From assembly GCA_016186795.1 (NCBI GenBank), contig JACPKY010000002.1:755814-819813 (forward strand): 64,000 nucleotides of DNA. Reading direction: 5' to 3'. Shown in pieces: positions 9,291 through 17,866 of this stretch (its first letter is position 1; every line of letters begins with the position of its first letter). The notes under the pieces were generated by a model. That model had not been told where the DNA came from. It made no database searches and saw only the letters and a list, made by a program, of their open reading frames with translations. The translations under genes were made by a program, and so were the position numbers. The DNA comes from Candidatus Gottesmanbacteria bacterium. Its GTDB lineage: Bacteria; Patescibacteria; Microgenomatia; 2-02-FULL-39-11.

Positions 9291-10379
9291 ATGCTCATTC
9301 TACTTTTGCTTTTAGCACTCATTCTTTCGGCGTCTATTACATATCTCACGACTCCTTTTGTTATACGCCTGGCAAGAAAATTACAACTTGTTGACGATCC
9401 GTCGCTTCGACCACATCCTGCTCATACACATAAGGGGAAACTTCCTCGGGCTGGTGGTCTTGCCATATTTAGTGGTATTTTTATTTCTCTTTTTCTTGTT
9501 TCAGCACCTCACACAATTATCTTTGGGATTTTCATAAGTGCAGCAATTTTGGTTTTAGTCGGTATTTGGGATGATCGAAAGGACCGTTCACCATATATCC
9601 GCTTTGCAACAAACTCTCTGGCAACACTTCTTGTTATTATTGCGGGAATAAGCATTCCTTATATCACGAATCCTTTTGGAGGTATTATTCAGCTTGACGC
9701 ATTTCAAGTTTCTTTCACATTGGTAGGACTTCCTCTGACGATTACGGCAGCTCATGTGGTTGCCTTCTTGTGGATTGTATGGATGACCAATATTATTGGC
9801 TGGTCTGGTGGAGTTGACGGTCAACTTCCAGGATTTGTATCTATAAGTGCATTTGTCATCGGTCTTCTTTCTCTACGATATGCAACGGTTGATGAAAATC
9901 AAGTTCATGTCACACTCTTATCGTTTGCAACCGCTGGAGCATTTTTGGGGTTTCTGCCATGGAATTTTTATCCTCAAAAAATTATGCCTGGATATGGAGG
10001 AAAAACGCTTGCAGGTTTTCTCCTTGCAGTACTTTCTATTCTTTCTTTTAGTAAATTAGGAACTGCGCTTCTTGTTCTCGTAATTCCTTTTACAGATGCA
10101 ATATTTATTCTTTTTCAACGACTCCTCTCAAAACGGTCTCCGATGCATGCATCATCGAACCATCTCCACCACCATTTACTTGCACTCGGCTGGGGAAGAC
10201 GAAAAATTGCCGTCTTTTATTGGATTATCTCAGCATTAACTGGTACCGCCAGTCTTATTCTGAATAGTAAACAAAAAGTATTTGTGGTGCTTCTGGTACT
10301 TGTTTTGACAGCAGGATTTATACTGTGGATCAATTTCCTGATAAAACTACCACATAAGTGGCGGGAAGAAGAGTACTAA
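9291..10379 (+). CDS. Glycosyl-1-phosphate transferase of the MraY/WecA family
   Basis: A 362-residue polytopic protein that would transfer a sugar-1-phosphate from a UDP-sugar to undecaprenyl phosphate, starting a surface glycan. It has the family N-terminal block (LVDDPSLRPHPAHTHKG, LPRAGGLAIF), the WDDRKDR acidic pair, and a C-terminal HHHLLALGW motif. The usual NAxNxxDGxDG motif reads NIIGWSGGVDGQ: the second Asn and the first Asp are replaced. This could lower or change activity and is unusual for WecA. The gene closes the polysaccharide cluster; the convergent PEGA gene ends at the next base. Confidence 0.82.
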   Translation: MLILLLLLALILSASITYLTTPFVIRLARKLQLVDDPSLRPHPAHTHKGKLPRAGGLAIFSGIFISLFLVSAPHTIIFGIFISAAILVLVGIWDDRKDRSPYIRFATNSLATLLVIIAGISIPYITNPFGGIIQLDAFQVSFTLVGLPLTITAAHVVAFLWIVWMTNIIGWSGGVDGQLPGFVSISAFVIGLLSLRYATVDENQVHVTLLSFATAGAFLGFLPWNFYPQKIMPGYGGKTLAGFLLAVLSILSFSKLGTALLVLVIPFTDAIFILFQRLLSKRSPMHASSNHLHHHLLALGWGRRKIAVFYWIISALTGTASLILNSKQKVFVVLLVLVLTAGFILWINFLIKLPHKWREEEY

Positions 10380-11216
10380 TTAATTCGCTTTTTCAGCGTA
10401 TCGAGAAGAAACCCACCCCTCCTTATTTGTCTGGAAGGAAATCTTGTACCAACCTTGACTTTCATCAAGTAAAGGAAATTTTTCTCCTGGTTTCACTTGC
10501 CCAATTTCTGTAGCGGAAGTTGATGCGCTTGATCGTACACGAAGAAAACCTGTAGGAGTGTCTTTTATAAGAATTGATGGACCGGTCGATGCCTTACTAT
10601 CAATAATCCCTGAACTAGAGGCGATGGTTGGACTGGGTGTAATTGCTCCGCCTGATAATGCTAACTGAAATTGCACCACAACTTTATATCCCGCTGTCGC
10701 TTGAATCCTTGTAGTTCTACTCACAAATCCAGCAGATGTTACAGTAACATCATGGTCTCCGATAGTTACAGAAAAAGTCGTTGGTGTTATCGCTTTTTCT
10801 TGACCATCAAGCAAAATTGTTGCAGCATCAGGCTGAGAAGAAACAGAAACCTGTGATTCACTTCCGGATATTTTTTCGAGAGTGAGCACTTCACCACTTG
10901 ATGTTAATTCGCTTACACCTAACTGCCGGTTTACATACGTCAAAACAGATGGATAAATAGAGATGTTCCCTTGCCAAGAAGACGATTGTGTCGCGGCATC
11001 CTGCGGTATGAGTTTCAAGATATACTTGCCTGCTCGTTGCTTATCTTCAATCGGAGTTTCCCCAACAAGTTTATCGTTAAGAAATACAGATGTTCTGGGT
11101 GTTGATTCTACACGCAATCCCCCAATTGCTGAAGTATTAAGGGAAAGAAATTTAAATCCCCCAATTGCAGCAACAAGAACTACAATACATACAATGATAA
11201 GCGCTTTCTTATTCAT
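10380..11216 (-). CDS. Membrane-anchored PEGA and SH3-domain protein
   Basis: 278 residues: an N-terminal membrane anchor (residues 4-22), two PEGA-type repeats (VESTPRTSVFLNDKLVGETP, then PDAATILLDGQ with GDHDVTVTSAGF), a Ser/Thr-rich linker, and a C-terminal bacterial SH3 domain (LRVRSSASTSATEIGQV to EGWVSSRYAEK). It is likely exposed outside the membrane and may bind cell-wall material. No enzyme motif is seen. The start is supported by an extended -10 TGATATAGT with TATAGT at 11223-11228, 6 bases before ATG, so the mRNA would be leaderless. Confidence 0.8.
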   Translation of the reverse strand: MNKKALIIVCIVVLVAAIGGFKFLSLNTSAIGGLRVESTPRTSVFLNDKLVGETPIEDKQRAGKYILKLIPQDAATQSSSWQGNISIYPSVLTYVNRQLGVSELTSSGEVLTLEKISGSESQVSVSSQPDAATILLDGQEKAITPTTFSVTIGDHDVTVTSAGFVSRTTRIQATAGYKVVVQFQLALSGGAITPSPTIASSSGIIDSKASTGPSILIKDTPTGFLRVRSSASTSATEIGQVKPGEKFPLLDESQGWYKISFQTNKEGWVSSRYAEKAN

Positions 11217-11286
11217 ATGCCCACTATATCATCCTAAACCCGCTTTTTCAAGGAAAAATGAGAGAAACCATTGAGCTTTCTTCAAC

Positions 11287-11317
11287 AAAAAATCCCGAGG
11301 AGTCCTCGGGATTTTTT
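11287..11317 (-). terminator. Rho-independent terminator after groEL
   Basis: A perfect inverted repeat, AATCCCGAGG / CCTCGGGATT with a 3-base loop, is flanked by A-runs and T-runs on both sides. It lies 14 bases after the groEL stop on the minus strand. It could act in both directions, but no plus-strand gene ends nearby. Confidence 0.92.
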
Positions 11318-11331
11318 GTTCATTTTCATTG

Positions 11332-12972
11332 TTAGTACTCACCCATACCACCCATGCCACCACCGGGAGGACCAGCTGGTATGTCTTTCTTTTCTGGAAT
11401 ATCAGTCACGAGTGCTTCGGTCGTCAATACCATCGTCCCAATTGAAACGGCATTTTGAAGAGCAGATCGAGTAACTTTTGCCGGATCAACAATTCCGGAA
11501 GCCTGCATTGGACCAAATCTCATGGTCAAAGCGTTAAACCCGTAATCAACCTCTTTTGCTTCTTCTACCTTCCGTAATACCCATCCAGCATCTGCTCCTG
11601 CATTTTGGGCAATTTTACAAACAGGCTCTGAGAGTGCCCGATAGAGTATATCAACTCCCGTTTTCTCATCATCATATTCCAGTTCTTTTTTAAGTTTTTC
11701 CAAAACACTTCGTGCTCGAAGAAGTGCCACTCCTCCGCCAGGAACGATTCCTTCTTCAATTGCTGCTTTTGTCGCCGATACCGCATCGTTGACTCTCTCC
11801 TTCTTCTCTTTCATCTCAACTTCCGTCGCAGCACCAACGTTAATGACCGCTACTCCTCCGGAAAGTTTTGCAAGTCTCTCCTGAAGCTTTTCTTTATCAA
11901 ACTCAGAAGTTGACTCATCTATCTCCCGACGAATCTGAGCAATACGGGCCTCAATTGATTTCTTATCACCTTTTCCACCAATAATGCGCGTATTCTCCTT
12001 ATCCGCCCAAACTTTATCTGCCCGTCCGCAGTCCTCAATAGTCACACTATCCAGTTTTCTCCCCAAATCTTCTGATATAACTTTCCCACCTGTGAGAATT
12101 GCAATATCATCAAGCATTGCTTTTCTTCGATCTCCAAATCCCGGTGCTTTTATGGCCAATGCATTAAATGTTCCCCGCAATTTGTTGACAACGAGAGTTG
12201 CTAATGCTTCTCCTTCTATTTCATCGGCAATAATAACGAGATTTTTCGAAACCTTCACAAAGTTCTCAAGGAATGGGAGAAGATCTTGGATGGAAGTAAT
12301 TTTCTTATCAGTGATAAGAATATACGGCTCATCGATTTCTACCTCCATTCGATCAGCATTTGTGACAAAGTAGGCAGAGGCAAATCCTTTATCAAACTCC
12401 ATCCCCTCTTTATGATCAATCTCCATCTGTAATCCTTTTCCTTCCTCAACAGTCACAACTCCATCTTTTCCGACTTTCTCCAAAGCATCAGCAATAAGAG
12501 AACCTATTGCTTCATCTGCAGCAGATATTGTTGCTACCTGCGCAATTTCATCTCTTCCCTTAATTTTTTTGGCCATTTTCTTAATTTCTTCAATAACTGC
12601 TTCCATTCCGCGATCCAATCCGTGCTTTAAGATCATTGGGTTTGCACCGGCCGTAATATTTTTTACTCCGTCATTAATTATTGCCTGAGCAAGAAGTGTT
12701 GCTGTTGTCGTTCCATCTCCAGTATCATCATTTGTTTTACTTGCTGCTTCTTTAATAAGCTGTGCCCCCATATTCTCAAATGGATCTTCCAATTCGACTT
12801 CTTTTGCAACCGTTACTCCGTCATGGACAATTGATGGAGCACCCCACTTTCTATCAAGAGCCACATTCCTCCCTTTTGGCCCAAGTGTCGTAACAACAGT
12901 CTTTGATAAAATATTGACACCTGATACAAGTTTTTGCCTAGCGTCATCGGCGAATTTAATTTGCTTTGCCAT
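11332..12972 (-). CDS. groEL: Chaperonin GroEL (60 kDa subunit)
   Basis: 546 residues, full length. It starts AKQIKFADDARQKL and carries the ATP-binding TLGPKGRNV and DGTTTATLLA motifs, the NDDTGDG loop and the closing Gly-Met-rich tail GGGMGGMGEY. It forms the double-ring folding chamber with GroES and ATP in the cytoplasm. A strong Shine-Dalgarno AAGGAGG lies before the ATG. groES is 29 bases upstream in the same operon. A strong terminator follows. No CIRCE element was found in the promoter region. Confidence 0.98.
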   Translation of the reverse strand: MAKQIKFADDARQKLVSGVNILSKTVVTTLGPKGRNVALDRKWGAPSIVHDGVTVAKEVELEDPFENMGAQLIKEAASKTNDDTGDGTTTATLLAQAIINDGVKNITAGANPMILKHGLDRGMEAVIEEIKKMAKKIKGRDEIAQVATISAADEAIGSLIADALEKVGKDGVVTVEEGKGLQMEIDHKEGMEFDKGFASAYFVTNADRMEVEIDEPYILITDKKITSIQDLLPFLENFVKVSKNLVIIADEIEGEALATLVVNKLRGTFNALAIKAPGFGDRRKAMLDDIAILTGGKVISEDLGRKLDSVTIEDCGRADKVWADKENTRIIGGKGDKKSIEARIAQIRREIDESTSEFDKEKLQERLAKLSGGVAVINVGAATEVEMKEKKERVNDAVSATKAAIEEGIVPGGGVALLRARSVLEKLKKELEYDDEKTGVDILYRALSEPVCKIAQNAGADAGWVLRKVEEAKEVDYGFNALTMRFGPMQASGIVDPAKVTRSALQNAVSIGTMVLTTEALVTDIPEKKDIPAGPPGGGMGGMGEY

Positions 12973-13001
12973 AAAATTTCCTCCTTTTTAAAATATATAA
13001 A

Positions 13002-13304
13002 TTATTCAACAATTGCGAGAATATCTTTTTGTTCAACGAGTAACCACTCTTCATTTCCGACTTTGATTTCATTCCCACCCCATTTTTTATACATCACTGT
13101 TTGACCAACCTTCACCATCATAGGAACCTTGTCACCTTTTTCATTTGTTGTCCCAGCACCAACTGCCATAATTTTTCCCATTTGGGGCTTTTCTTTTGCT
13201 GTTTCAGGAAGAACAATTCCTGATGCTGTCTTTGTTTCTCCTTCCAGTGGTTTAATGAGAACATTGTCAAATAGTGGCTTGATTGATTTTGAACTAATTG
13301 TCAT
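13002..13304 (-). CDS. groES: Co-chaperonin GroES
   Basis: 100 residues from the ATG at 13304, preceded by AAGGAGG, which decides the start; a longer upstream frame to 13379 would run through the promoter and lacks a ribosome site. The sequence IKPLFDNVLIKPLEGETKTASGIVLP contains the mobile-loop region, and MYKKWGGNEIKV and LLVEQKDILAIVE match GroES. It caps the GroEL ring. It is the first gene of the groESL operon. Confidence 0.97.
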   Translation of the reverse strand: MTISSKSIKPLFDNVLIKPLEGETKTASGIVLPETAKEKPQMGKIMAVGAGTTNEKGDKVPMMVKVGQTVMYKKWGGNEIKVGNEEWLLVEQKDILAIVE

Positions 13305-13350
13305 ATCAACCTCCTTCTTTAGATTTTGGCACTTGAATAATGTGATTGCT

Positions 13351-13379
13351 ATTTTAAAAGGAGAGAAAAAACTTGTCAA
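13351..13379 (-). promoter_or_regulatory. Sigma-70-type promoter of groESL
   Basis: On the minus strand TTGACA (13374-13379) is followed by a 17-base spacer and TAAAAT (13351-13356), a near-consensus promoter. Transcription would start near 13344, giving a 40-base leader to groES with a strong ribosome site. It overlaps the last bases of the upstream nucleotidyltransferase gene, so groESL has its own promoter. Confidence 0.85.
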
Positions 13380-14299
13380 GGGGGGTTTTCATATTCGATA
13401 TTGAAAGCCCTAAAAGGTAATTTGAGATTATACCTTCTACATTTTTCTTTGAATAATCTCAATATTCTTTTCCCTGCATCGTCTGGATGAAACTGAATTA
13501 CACCATCGCGTATTACCTCTGACGTTCGTTTTTTTTTCATGTATCGAAGCTGCAAGTGCTTGAAAAAATATTCTATTGGAGAAATAAAACTATATCGGTT
13601 GTTAGTAAAATCCCGATTGAAAAGGAGAGAAGATTGCCTCAAAGTCCAAGCGTTCGGTAAAAATTTCCTCACCCAACTATTTTCCTTAAGAATTTTGCGG
13701 AATGTATCATTCCTTTCCCAGAGTATTTTCATTTGCATCAGTTCATACGCAGTGTAAAGATTCTGTTCTTTTGTGAGAATCTCTAAGTGCTGAGTATCAA
13801 GATACATATTCAGACAAAGCTTGCCGCTATAGGATTTTTCGTTTGGATGACGACGGATACCCAATATCTCATAAAGAACGGTCATAAAAAATCGTGTTGT
13901 CCAGATATACCCTGGTTTGGTTACAATGAGTAAATCAATATCATCATTCTTAGTCCCAAATTCAACTGCAAGGGCACCTGTAAGCGCAACCAATTCAACA
14001 GTGGGAACGATACGAAGTATGCGAGTATATTTTTGAGCAAGTCGAATCTTTTCCAAGGAGTATTTCTGTCGTATTTTTCGCTCCACAATTCCGCTAATAC
14101 TTCCTTTTACAAAGTAATACTCGTTTTTCTTTTGAACACCCGATATTTGTCGTAAATTCTTTTTGAGCTCATCTTGCCAGTTGTTATCTGATAGTTTCGT
14201 CAGAATCAGCCTTGTTCGTATTTCACCAATCGTGAGAGGATAACGGAAAACGTCACTATAGAGAAGCGTTGCGAGAATGCTTTGCTTTAAAAATTGCAT
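13376..14299 (-). CDS. Nucleotidyltransferase-fold protein of unknown substrate
   Basis: 307 residues. The N-terminal part (to about residue 85) is basic and may be a winged-helix-like domain. The middle contains VALTGALAVEFGTKNDDIDLLIVT, which is split here across a polymerase-beta-type nucleotidyltransferase signature: a Gly before a spaced Asp-x-Asp pair (DDIDLLIV). The C-terminal third is rich in Lys and Arg. It probably transfers a nucleotide to a small molecule, RNA or protein, but the target is not known. It overlaps the groESL promoter at its 3' end and follows the solute-binding protein gene by 14 bases. Confidence 0.65.
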   Translation of the reverse strand: MQFLKQSILATLLYSDVFRYPLTIGEIRTRLILTKLSDNNWQDELKKNLRQISGVQKKNEYYFVKGSISGIVERKIRQKYSLEKIRLAQKYTRILRIVPTVELVALTGALAVEFGTKNDDIDLLIVTKPGYIWTTRFFMTVLYEILGIRRHPNEKSYSGKLCLNMYLDTQHLEILTKEQNLYTAYELMQMKILWERNDTFRKILKENSWVRKFLPNAWTLRQSSLLFNRDFTNNRYSFISPIEYFFKHLQLRYMKKKRTSEVIRDGVIQFHPDDAGKRILRLFKEKCRRYNLKLPFRAFNIEYENPP

Positions 14300-14313
14300 G
14301 GTTACTACACGAA

Positions 14314-15915
14314 TTACTGAATGGCTGAAGAAATGTTAAAGCGGGAAAAAACTTGTTGAAAACCATTATCAGCAGTTTGCAGTGCAGTCTCAGGGCTAAC
14401 ACCTTGTGATAGAGAGTTTACCGCGTCTTTCATGTATTTTATAAGAGAGGTATTGAGTCCAGTCTCTCCATCTTCTGTTCTCGATGCTAACGGAAATGAT
14501 TTCATCGTTGGTGCCATTTCTAATAATGGAGCAAGAAGCATATTATCCTTCAATGTGTTTGCTAAATCTACACGAGAGTACGGCTCTCCTAGTACTTGTC
14601 TTACTTGAATTTGCAAACCGTAGTATTTTGTCATAACTTCCGGACTTGATAGATATTTTAAAAACTGCCATGCTTCATCTTTATTCCGACTCTTACTTGA
14701 AACTCCCTCAACCCAATATGATGCCCAATTCACTTGTGGGCAATTCTGACTACTACAGGGAAGTTGTGGAACTTTTGCGGTTTTAAAATTCAGGTTCGGA
14801 TTTATAGCTCGAATTGCATCGATTTGCCAACTCGGAGCAAATATTATCGCAGCATTACCTCGGGCAAATGCCACAATTGAATTCTCCAGTATCCCATCCC
14901 AGGTATTATTGGGGGCTTCAATAAAACGGTGATAAAAAGTCAATGCCTCAGTTGCACACGATTTAACCTGAGAATCAGCGCATGAAAAAAGTGACGTATG
15001 AAGATTGACTCCGTTTTGTAACATCATAAGAGCTAATATGTCGCTGAAGTGTCCAATATTTTCTGCGCCTCCTAATGCAATACCAGCAGTGACAATTCTT
15101 TCATTCTCTTTTACAGTCAAACGAGGAGCAACATTTTGCACGTCTACCCATGTAGTCGGAACAGAAACATTCGCATTTTTAAGTATATCCTCGTTATAGA
15201 AAAGCATTAATCCATCTATCTCAAGAGGTATTCCGTAGAAATTTCCGTTCACTTTAAGATCCGAGGCGGCAATCGGGAAAAAAATTGAGGTGAACTCTCC
15301 ATCGGAGTATATTGTTTTTGGAACAGGATCAAGCTCTTCAACAAACATTGGGACCCAGGTATTGTGAAAACGAAATATATCAGGTCCTTCGTTACGGGCA
15401 ATTGCTGCTTCAACTCTCTCCCTATACTGTTTCGGATCTTCGTTTACGTAGTTTATCGTAACATTGGGATGGGCTTTTTTATAATCGTCAAGAATAGGTT
15501 GTATAACTTCTTTTCCCTCCCATAGTCCCCAGTATGTCAGTGTTACCTCCTTTGGTGCGGGTTTTGATTGGAATAGTAACCGCACAATAAAAAAAAGTGC
15601 CACTACGAGTACAATTCCTGCAATAAGAAACAGAAGTACTTTTCTTTTTTTGTTCTCCTCAAATGGAGGAGGTGGGGGAATAGTATCGGAGGGAGATTCT
15701 CCACTTGGTTCCGGTTGGAGCTGAGATGATTCTTCTTCTTGTTCTGGTGGCTGCTCAGATCGAAGGTCTTCCTGACTTCTGGATGCATCTTCAACTGGCG
15801 CAGAAACAGCTTCCTGATAACTCGATTCTAAAGGGTTTGAAAATATTTCACCCGAGGAAGCTGTCGTATCTGCCGTTTTATCAGAACTCTCATCTTCTTT
15901 TTTTAAATTATCCAT
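14314..15915 (-). CDS. Membrane-tethered extracellular solute-binding protein (family 1, sugar type)
   Basis: About 533 residues from the ATG at 15915. An acidic, Ser/Pro/Glu-rich N-terminal region of roughly 85 residues is followed by one membrane helix (VLLFLIAGIVLVVALFFIV) and then a family 1 solute-binding domain (EVTLTYWGLWEGKEVI, NVTINYVNEDPKQYRE, WQFLKYLSSPEVMTKYYG). Such proteins bind sugars outside the cell. Ordinarily they are lipoproteins next to permease genes; here the anchor is a helix, the N terminus would be in the cytoplasm, and no permease is nearby. The start is set by a -10 TATCAT nine bases upstream. Confidence 0.78.
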   Translation of the reverse strand: MDNLKKEDESSDKTADTTASSGEIFSNPLESSYQEAVSAPVEDASRSQEDLRSEQPPEQEEESSQLQPEPSGESPSDTIPPPPPFEENKKRKVLLFLIAGIVLVVALFFIVRLLFQSKPAPKEVTLTYWGLWEGKEVIQPILDDYKKAHPNVTINYVNEDPKQYRERVEAAIARNEGPDIFRFHNTWVPMFVEELDPVPKTIYSDGEFTSIFFPIAASDLKVNGNFYGIPLEIDGLMLFYNEDILKNANVSVPTTWVDVQNVAPRLTVKENERIVTAGIALGGAENIGHFSDILALMMLQNGVNLHTSLFSCADSQVKSCATEALTFYHRFIEAPNNTWDGILENSIVAFARGNAAIIFAPSWQIDAIRAINPNLNFKTAKVPQLPCSSQNCPQVNWASYWVEGVSSKSRNKDEAWQFLKYLSSPEVMTKYYGLQIQVRQVLGEPYSRVDLANTLKDNMLLAPLLEMAPTMKSFPLASRTEDGETGLNTSLIKYMKDAVNSLSQGVSPETALQTADNGFQQVFSRFNISSAIQ

Positions 15916-15923
15916 GCTTATGT

Positions 15924-15930
15924 TATGATA
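15924..15930. promoter_or_regulatory. Overlapping divergent -10 elements
   Basis: The bases TATGATA carry TATGAT on the plus strand (15924-15929, preceded by TGT as an extended -10) and TATCAT on the minus strand (15925-15930). They point to the VanW gene (ATG 15946) and the solute-binding protein gene (ATG 15915). The two promoters would share their melting region and so exclude each other. Confidence 0.5.
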
Positions 15931-15945
15931 ATCGACGCTACATCC

Positions 15946-17376
15946 ATGGTCAAGAAAAAAACACCCCAACAAAATAATCCTCCCCCTTCTATTTCACGAC
16001 TAGTTTTTCTCTCTGTCGTTATAGGAGGAATTTTAATAACAATTCTTTCCACATCGCTACTGGCTCGATTCGAGAAAACATATAGCAACGTGAGCTATCC
16101 AGGAGTACGACTCGATGGAGTTTCTGTTTCTGGAAAAACAAAAAACGAGATTGAAACGTATTATGCCCAAAAAAGCGAACCTCTTTCCAGTCTTACTCTC
16201 ACAATAACATATGAAGATAAAATTGCATCAATCTCAGGAGAAGACCTTGCTCTTTCCTTTGATGGGAAACTAGCTGCAGAGCAAGCATTCCGTATTGGAA
16301 GAAGTGGAAATATACTTTCCGACACGTATCAGAAATGGAGAGCGTTTTCCAGTGGAATCAATCTTACAAGTATTCTCACGATGAAGACTGACGTTATTGA
16401 TGATACACTTGCTAATCTTTCCATCGCAATAAATATTGAGCCGCAAGATGCGCTATTTCAATTTAAAGAAGGAAAGGTGCTTTCTTTCCGTCCTTCGAAA
16501 GATGGAAGAAAACTTGATAATGAAGAGGCAAAGAAACATATCCAGAAGTCAATACTTTCGTTTACTCGCCAAGAAAATTTACAATCACCTCAAATCACTC
16601 TTGACCTGCCAGTTCGTATTGTTGAACCAAACATTACAACTGAAAATTCAAATAATTACGGTATTAAGGAACTCCTTGGAACAGGAAGCTCAAAATTTCG
16701 AGGTTCAATTCCTGGAAGAAAACACAATATTGATCTTGCATCAAAGAAATTAAGCGGCCATTTAATTCCTCCAGGAGGCGAATTTTCATTCAACACCACA
16801 CTTGGAGACGTATCCGCTTCAACTGGATTTCAACCTGCTTACATTATCAAAGAAGGGAGAACTGTCCTGGGTGATGGAGGGGGAGTTTGCCAAGTCTCTA
16901 CGACACTTTTTCGAGCAGCTATTCAGGCAGGACTCCCGATTACTGAACGACATGCTCATTCATACCGCGTCGGTTACTATGAACAAGATTCTCCGCCCGG
17001 TATTGATGCTACAGTGTTTGCACCTTCCTATGATCTGAAATTCAAAAATGACACATCTCACTATATACTCATTCAGTCTCGTGTTGATCTAGTGAACGAA
17101 ACGCTCGAATTTGATTTATTTGGAACAAAAGATGGAAGGGAGATCGAAATAACAAAACCAGTTATTTATTCTCAGACTCCTCCTCCACCCGATCTCTATC
17201 AGGATGATCCAACCATTCCAAAAGACGTTATTAAACAAGTAGACTGGAAAGCATGGGGCGCAAAGGTAAGTTTTGACTATAAAGTGAAAAAAAATGGCAG
17301 TCTCATTTTTGAGAAGTCATTCTTTTCTAATTTCCAACCTTGGCAATCAGTATTTTTACGCGGCACAAAAGAGTAA
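15946..17376 (+). CDS. VanW family protein (YoaR-like) with N-terminal membrane anchor
   Basis: About 476 residues from ATG 15946. One membrane helix (LVFLSVVIGGILITILSTSL) is followed by two putative peptidoglycan-binding domains (YPGVRLDGVSVSGKTKNEI and a second repeat to about residue 215), then the VanW domain (FSFNTTLGDVSASTGFQPA, DGGGVCQVSTTLFRAA, HAHSYRVGYYEQDSPPGIDATV). VanW proteins occur in vancomycin-resistance clusters and in many Gram-positive envelopes; the biochemical role is unknown. It faces outside the membrane. The next gene begins 5 bases after the stop. Confidence 0.85.
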   Translation: MVKKKTPQQNNPPPSISRLVFLSVVIGGILITILSTSLLARFEKTYSNVSYPGVRLDGVSVSGKTKNEIETYYAQKSEPLSSLTLTITYEDKIASISGEDLALSFDGKLAAEQAFRIGRSGNILSDTYQKWRAFSSGINLTSILTMKTDVIDDTLANLSIAINIEPQDALFQFKEGKVLSFRPSKDGRKLDNEEAKKHIQKSILSFTRQENLQSPQITLDLPVRIVEPNITTENSNNYGIKELLGTGSSKFRGSIPGRKHNIDLASKKLSGHLIPPGGEFSFNTTLGDVSASTGFQPAYIIKEGRTVLGDGGGVCQVSTTLFRAAIQAGLPITERHAHSYRVGYYEQDSPPGIDATVFAPSYDLKFKNDTSHYILIQSRVDLVNETLEFDLFGTKDGREIEITKPVIYSQTPPPPDLYQDDPTIPKDVIKQVDWKAWGAKVSFDYKVKKNGSLIFEKSFFSNFQPWQSVFLRGTKE

Positions 17377-17381
17377 CAATC

Positions 17382-17861
17382 ATGACAAAAATTCTTTCTA
17401 TTGCGCAAGCAGCAACATCTGTACAGAGAATAAAAAACCAAGGAAAAACTGTTATTCTTGTTGGTGGATGTTTTGATATTCTCCACGTTGGACACGTAAA
17501 ATTCCTCAAAGCTGCAAAACAAAAAGGAGGACACCTTTTTGTCCTTCTTGAAAGTGACGAAACCGTCCAGAAAATTAAGGGGAAAAATCGACCATTTTTC
17601 ACACAAAGAGAAAGAGCTGAAATGCTTTCTGAGCTTCAAAGTATCGACTTTGTAATACTCCTTCCACCGCTTGGAACAGATGAGGAATATCATACGCTTA
17701 TTTCATCACTCAGACCAGATATTATAGCTGTTACTCCCAACGATCCCCACTTAGAAAAAAAGAGACTTCACGCCCATCGTGTCGGTGCAAAAATCGTTTT
17801 TATCCCTCATATAAATCCATTTTCTACCACTCGTGTCATCAATCACCTGGGAATTGAATAA
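17382..17861 (+). CDS. Cytidylyltransferase-like nucleotidyltransferase (RfaE domain II/HldE-C type)
   Basis: 159 residues from ATG 17382. VLVGGCFDILHVGHVKFLK carries the HxGH nucleotide-binding motif and the GCFD start of this family; later FFTQRERAEMLSELQSID and the TTRVINHL stretch resemble the ISSTxIR loop. Members adenylate or cytidylate a small phosphorylated compound such as heptose phosphate, glycerol phosphate or riboflavin phosphate. No heptose pathway is visible, so the substrate is open. An upstream frame to 17340 overlaps VanW and was not used. tsaD follows after 5 bases. Confidence 0.75.
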   Translation: MTKILSIAQAATSVQRIKNQGKTVILVGGCFDILHVGHVKFLKAAKQKGGHLFVLLESDETVQKIKGKNRPFFTQRERAEMLSELQSIDFVILLPPLGTDEEYHTLISSLRPDIIAVTPNDPHLEKKRLHAHRVGAKIVFIPHINPFSTTRVINHLGIE

Positions 17862-17866
17862 TTCGT

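Noticed and set aside
11984..12373. 129-codon frame opposite groEL
   Set aside because: Antisense shadow of a highly conserved gene; no independent start signal.
13305..13379. Longer start for groES at 13379
   Set aside because: It would run through the -10/-35 promoter; the ATG at 13304 follows AAGGAGG and fits the family.
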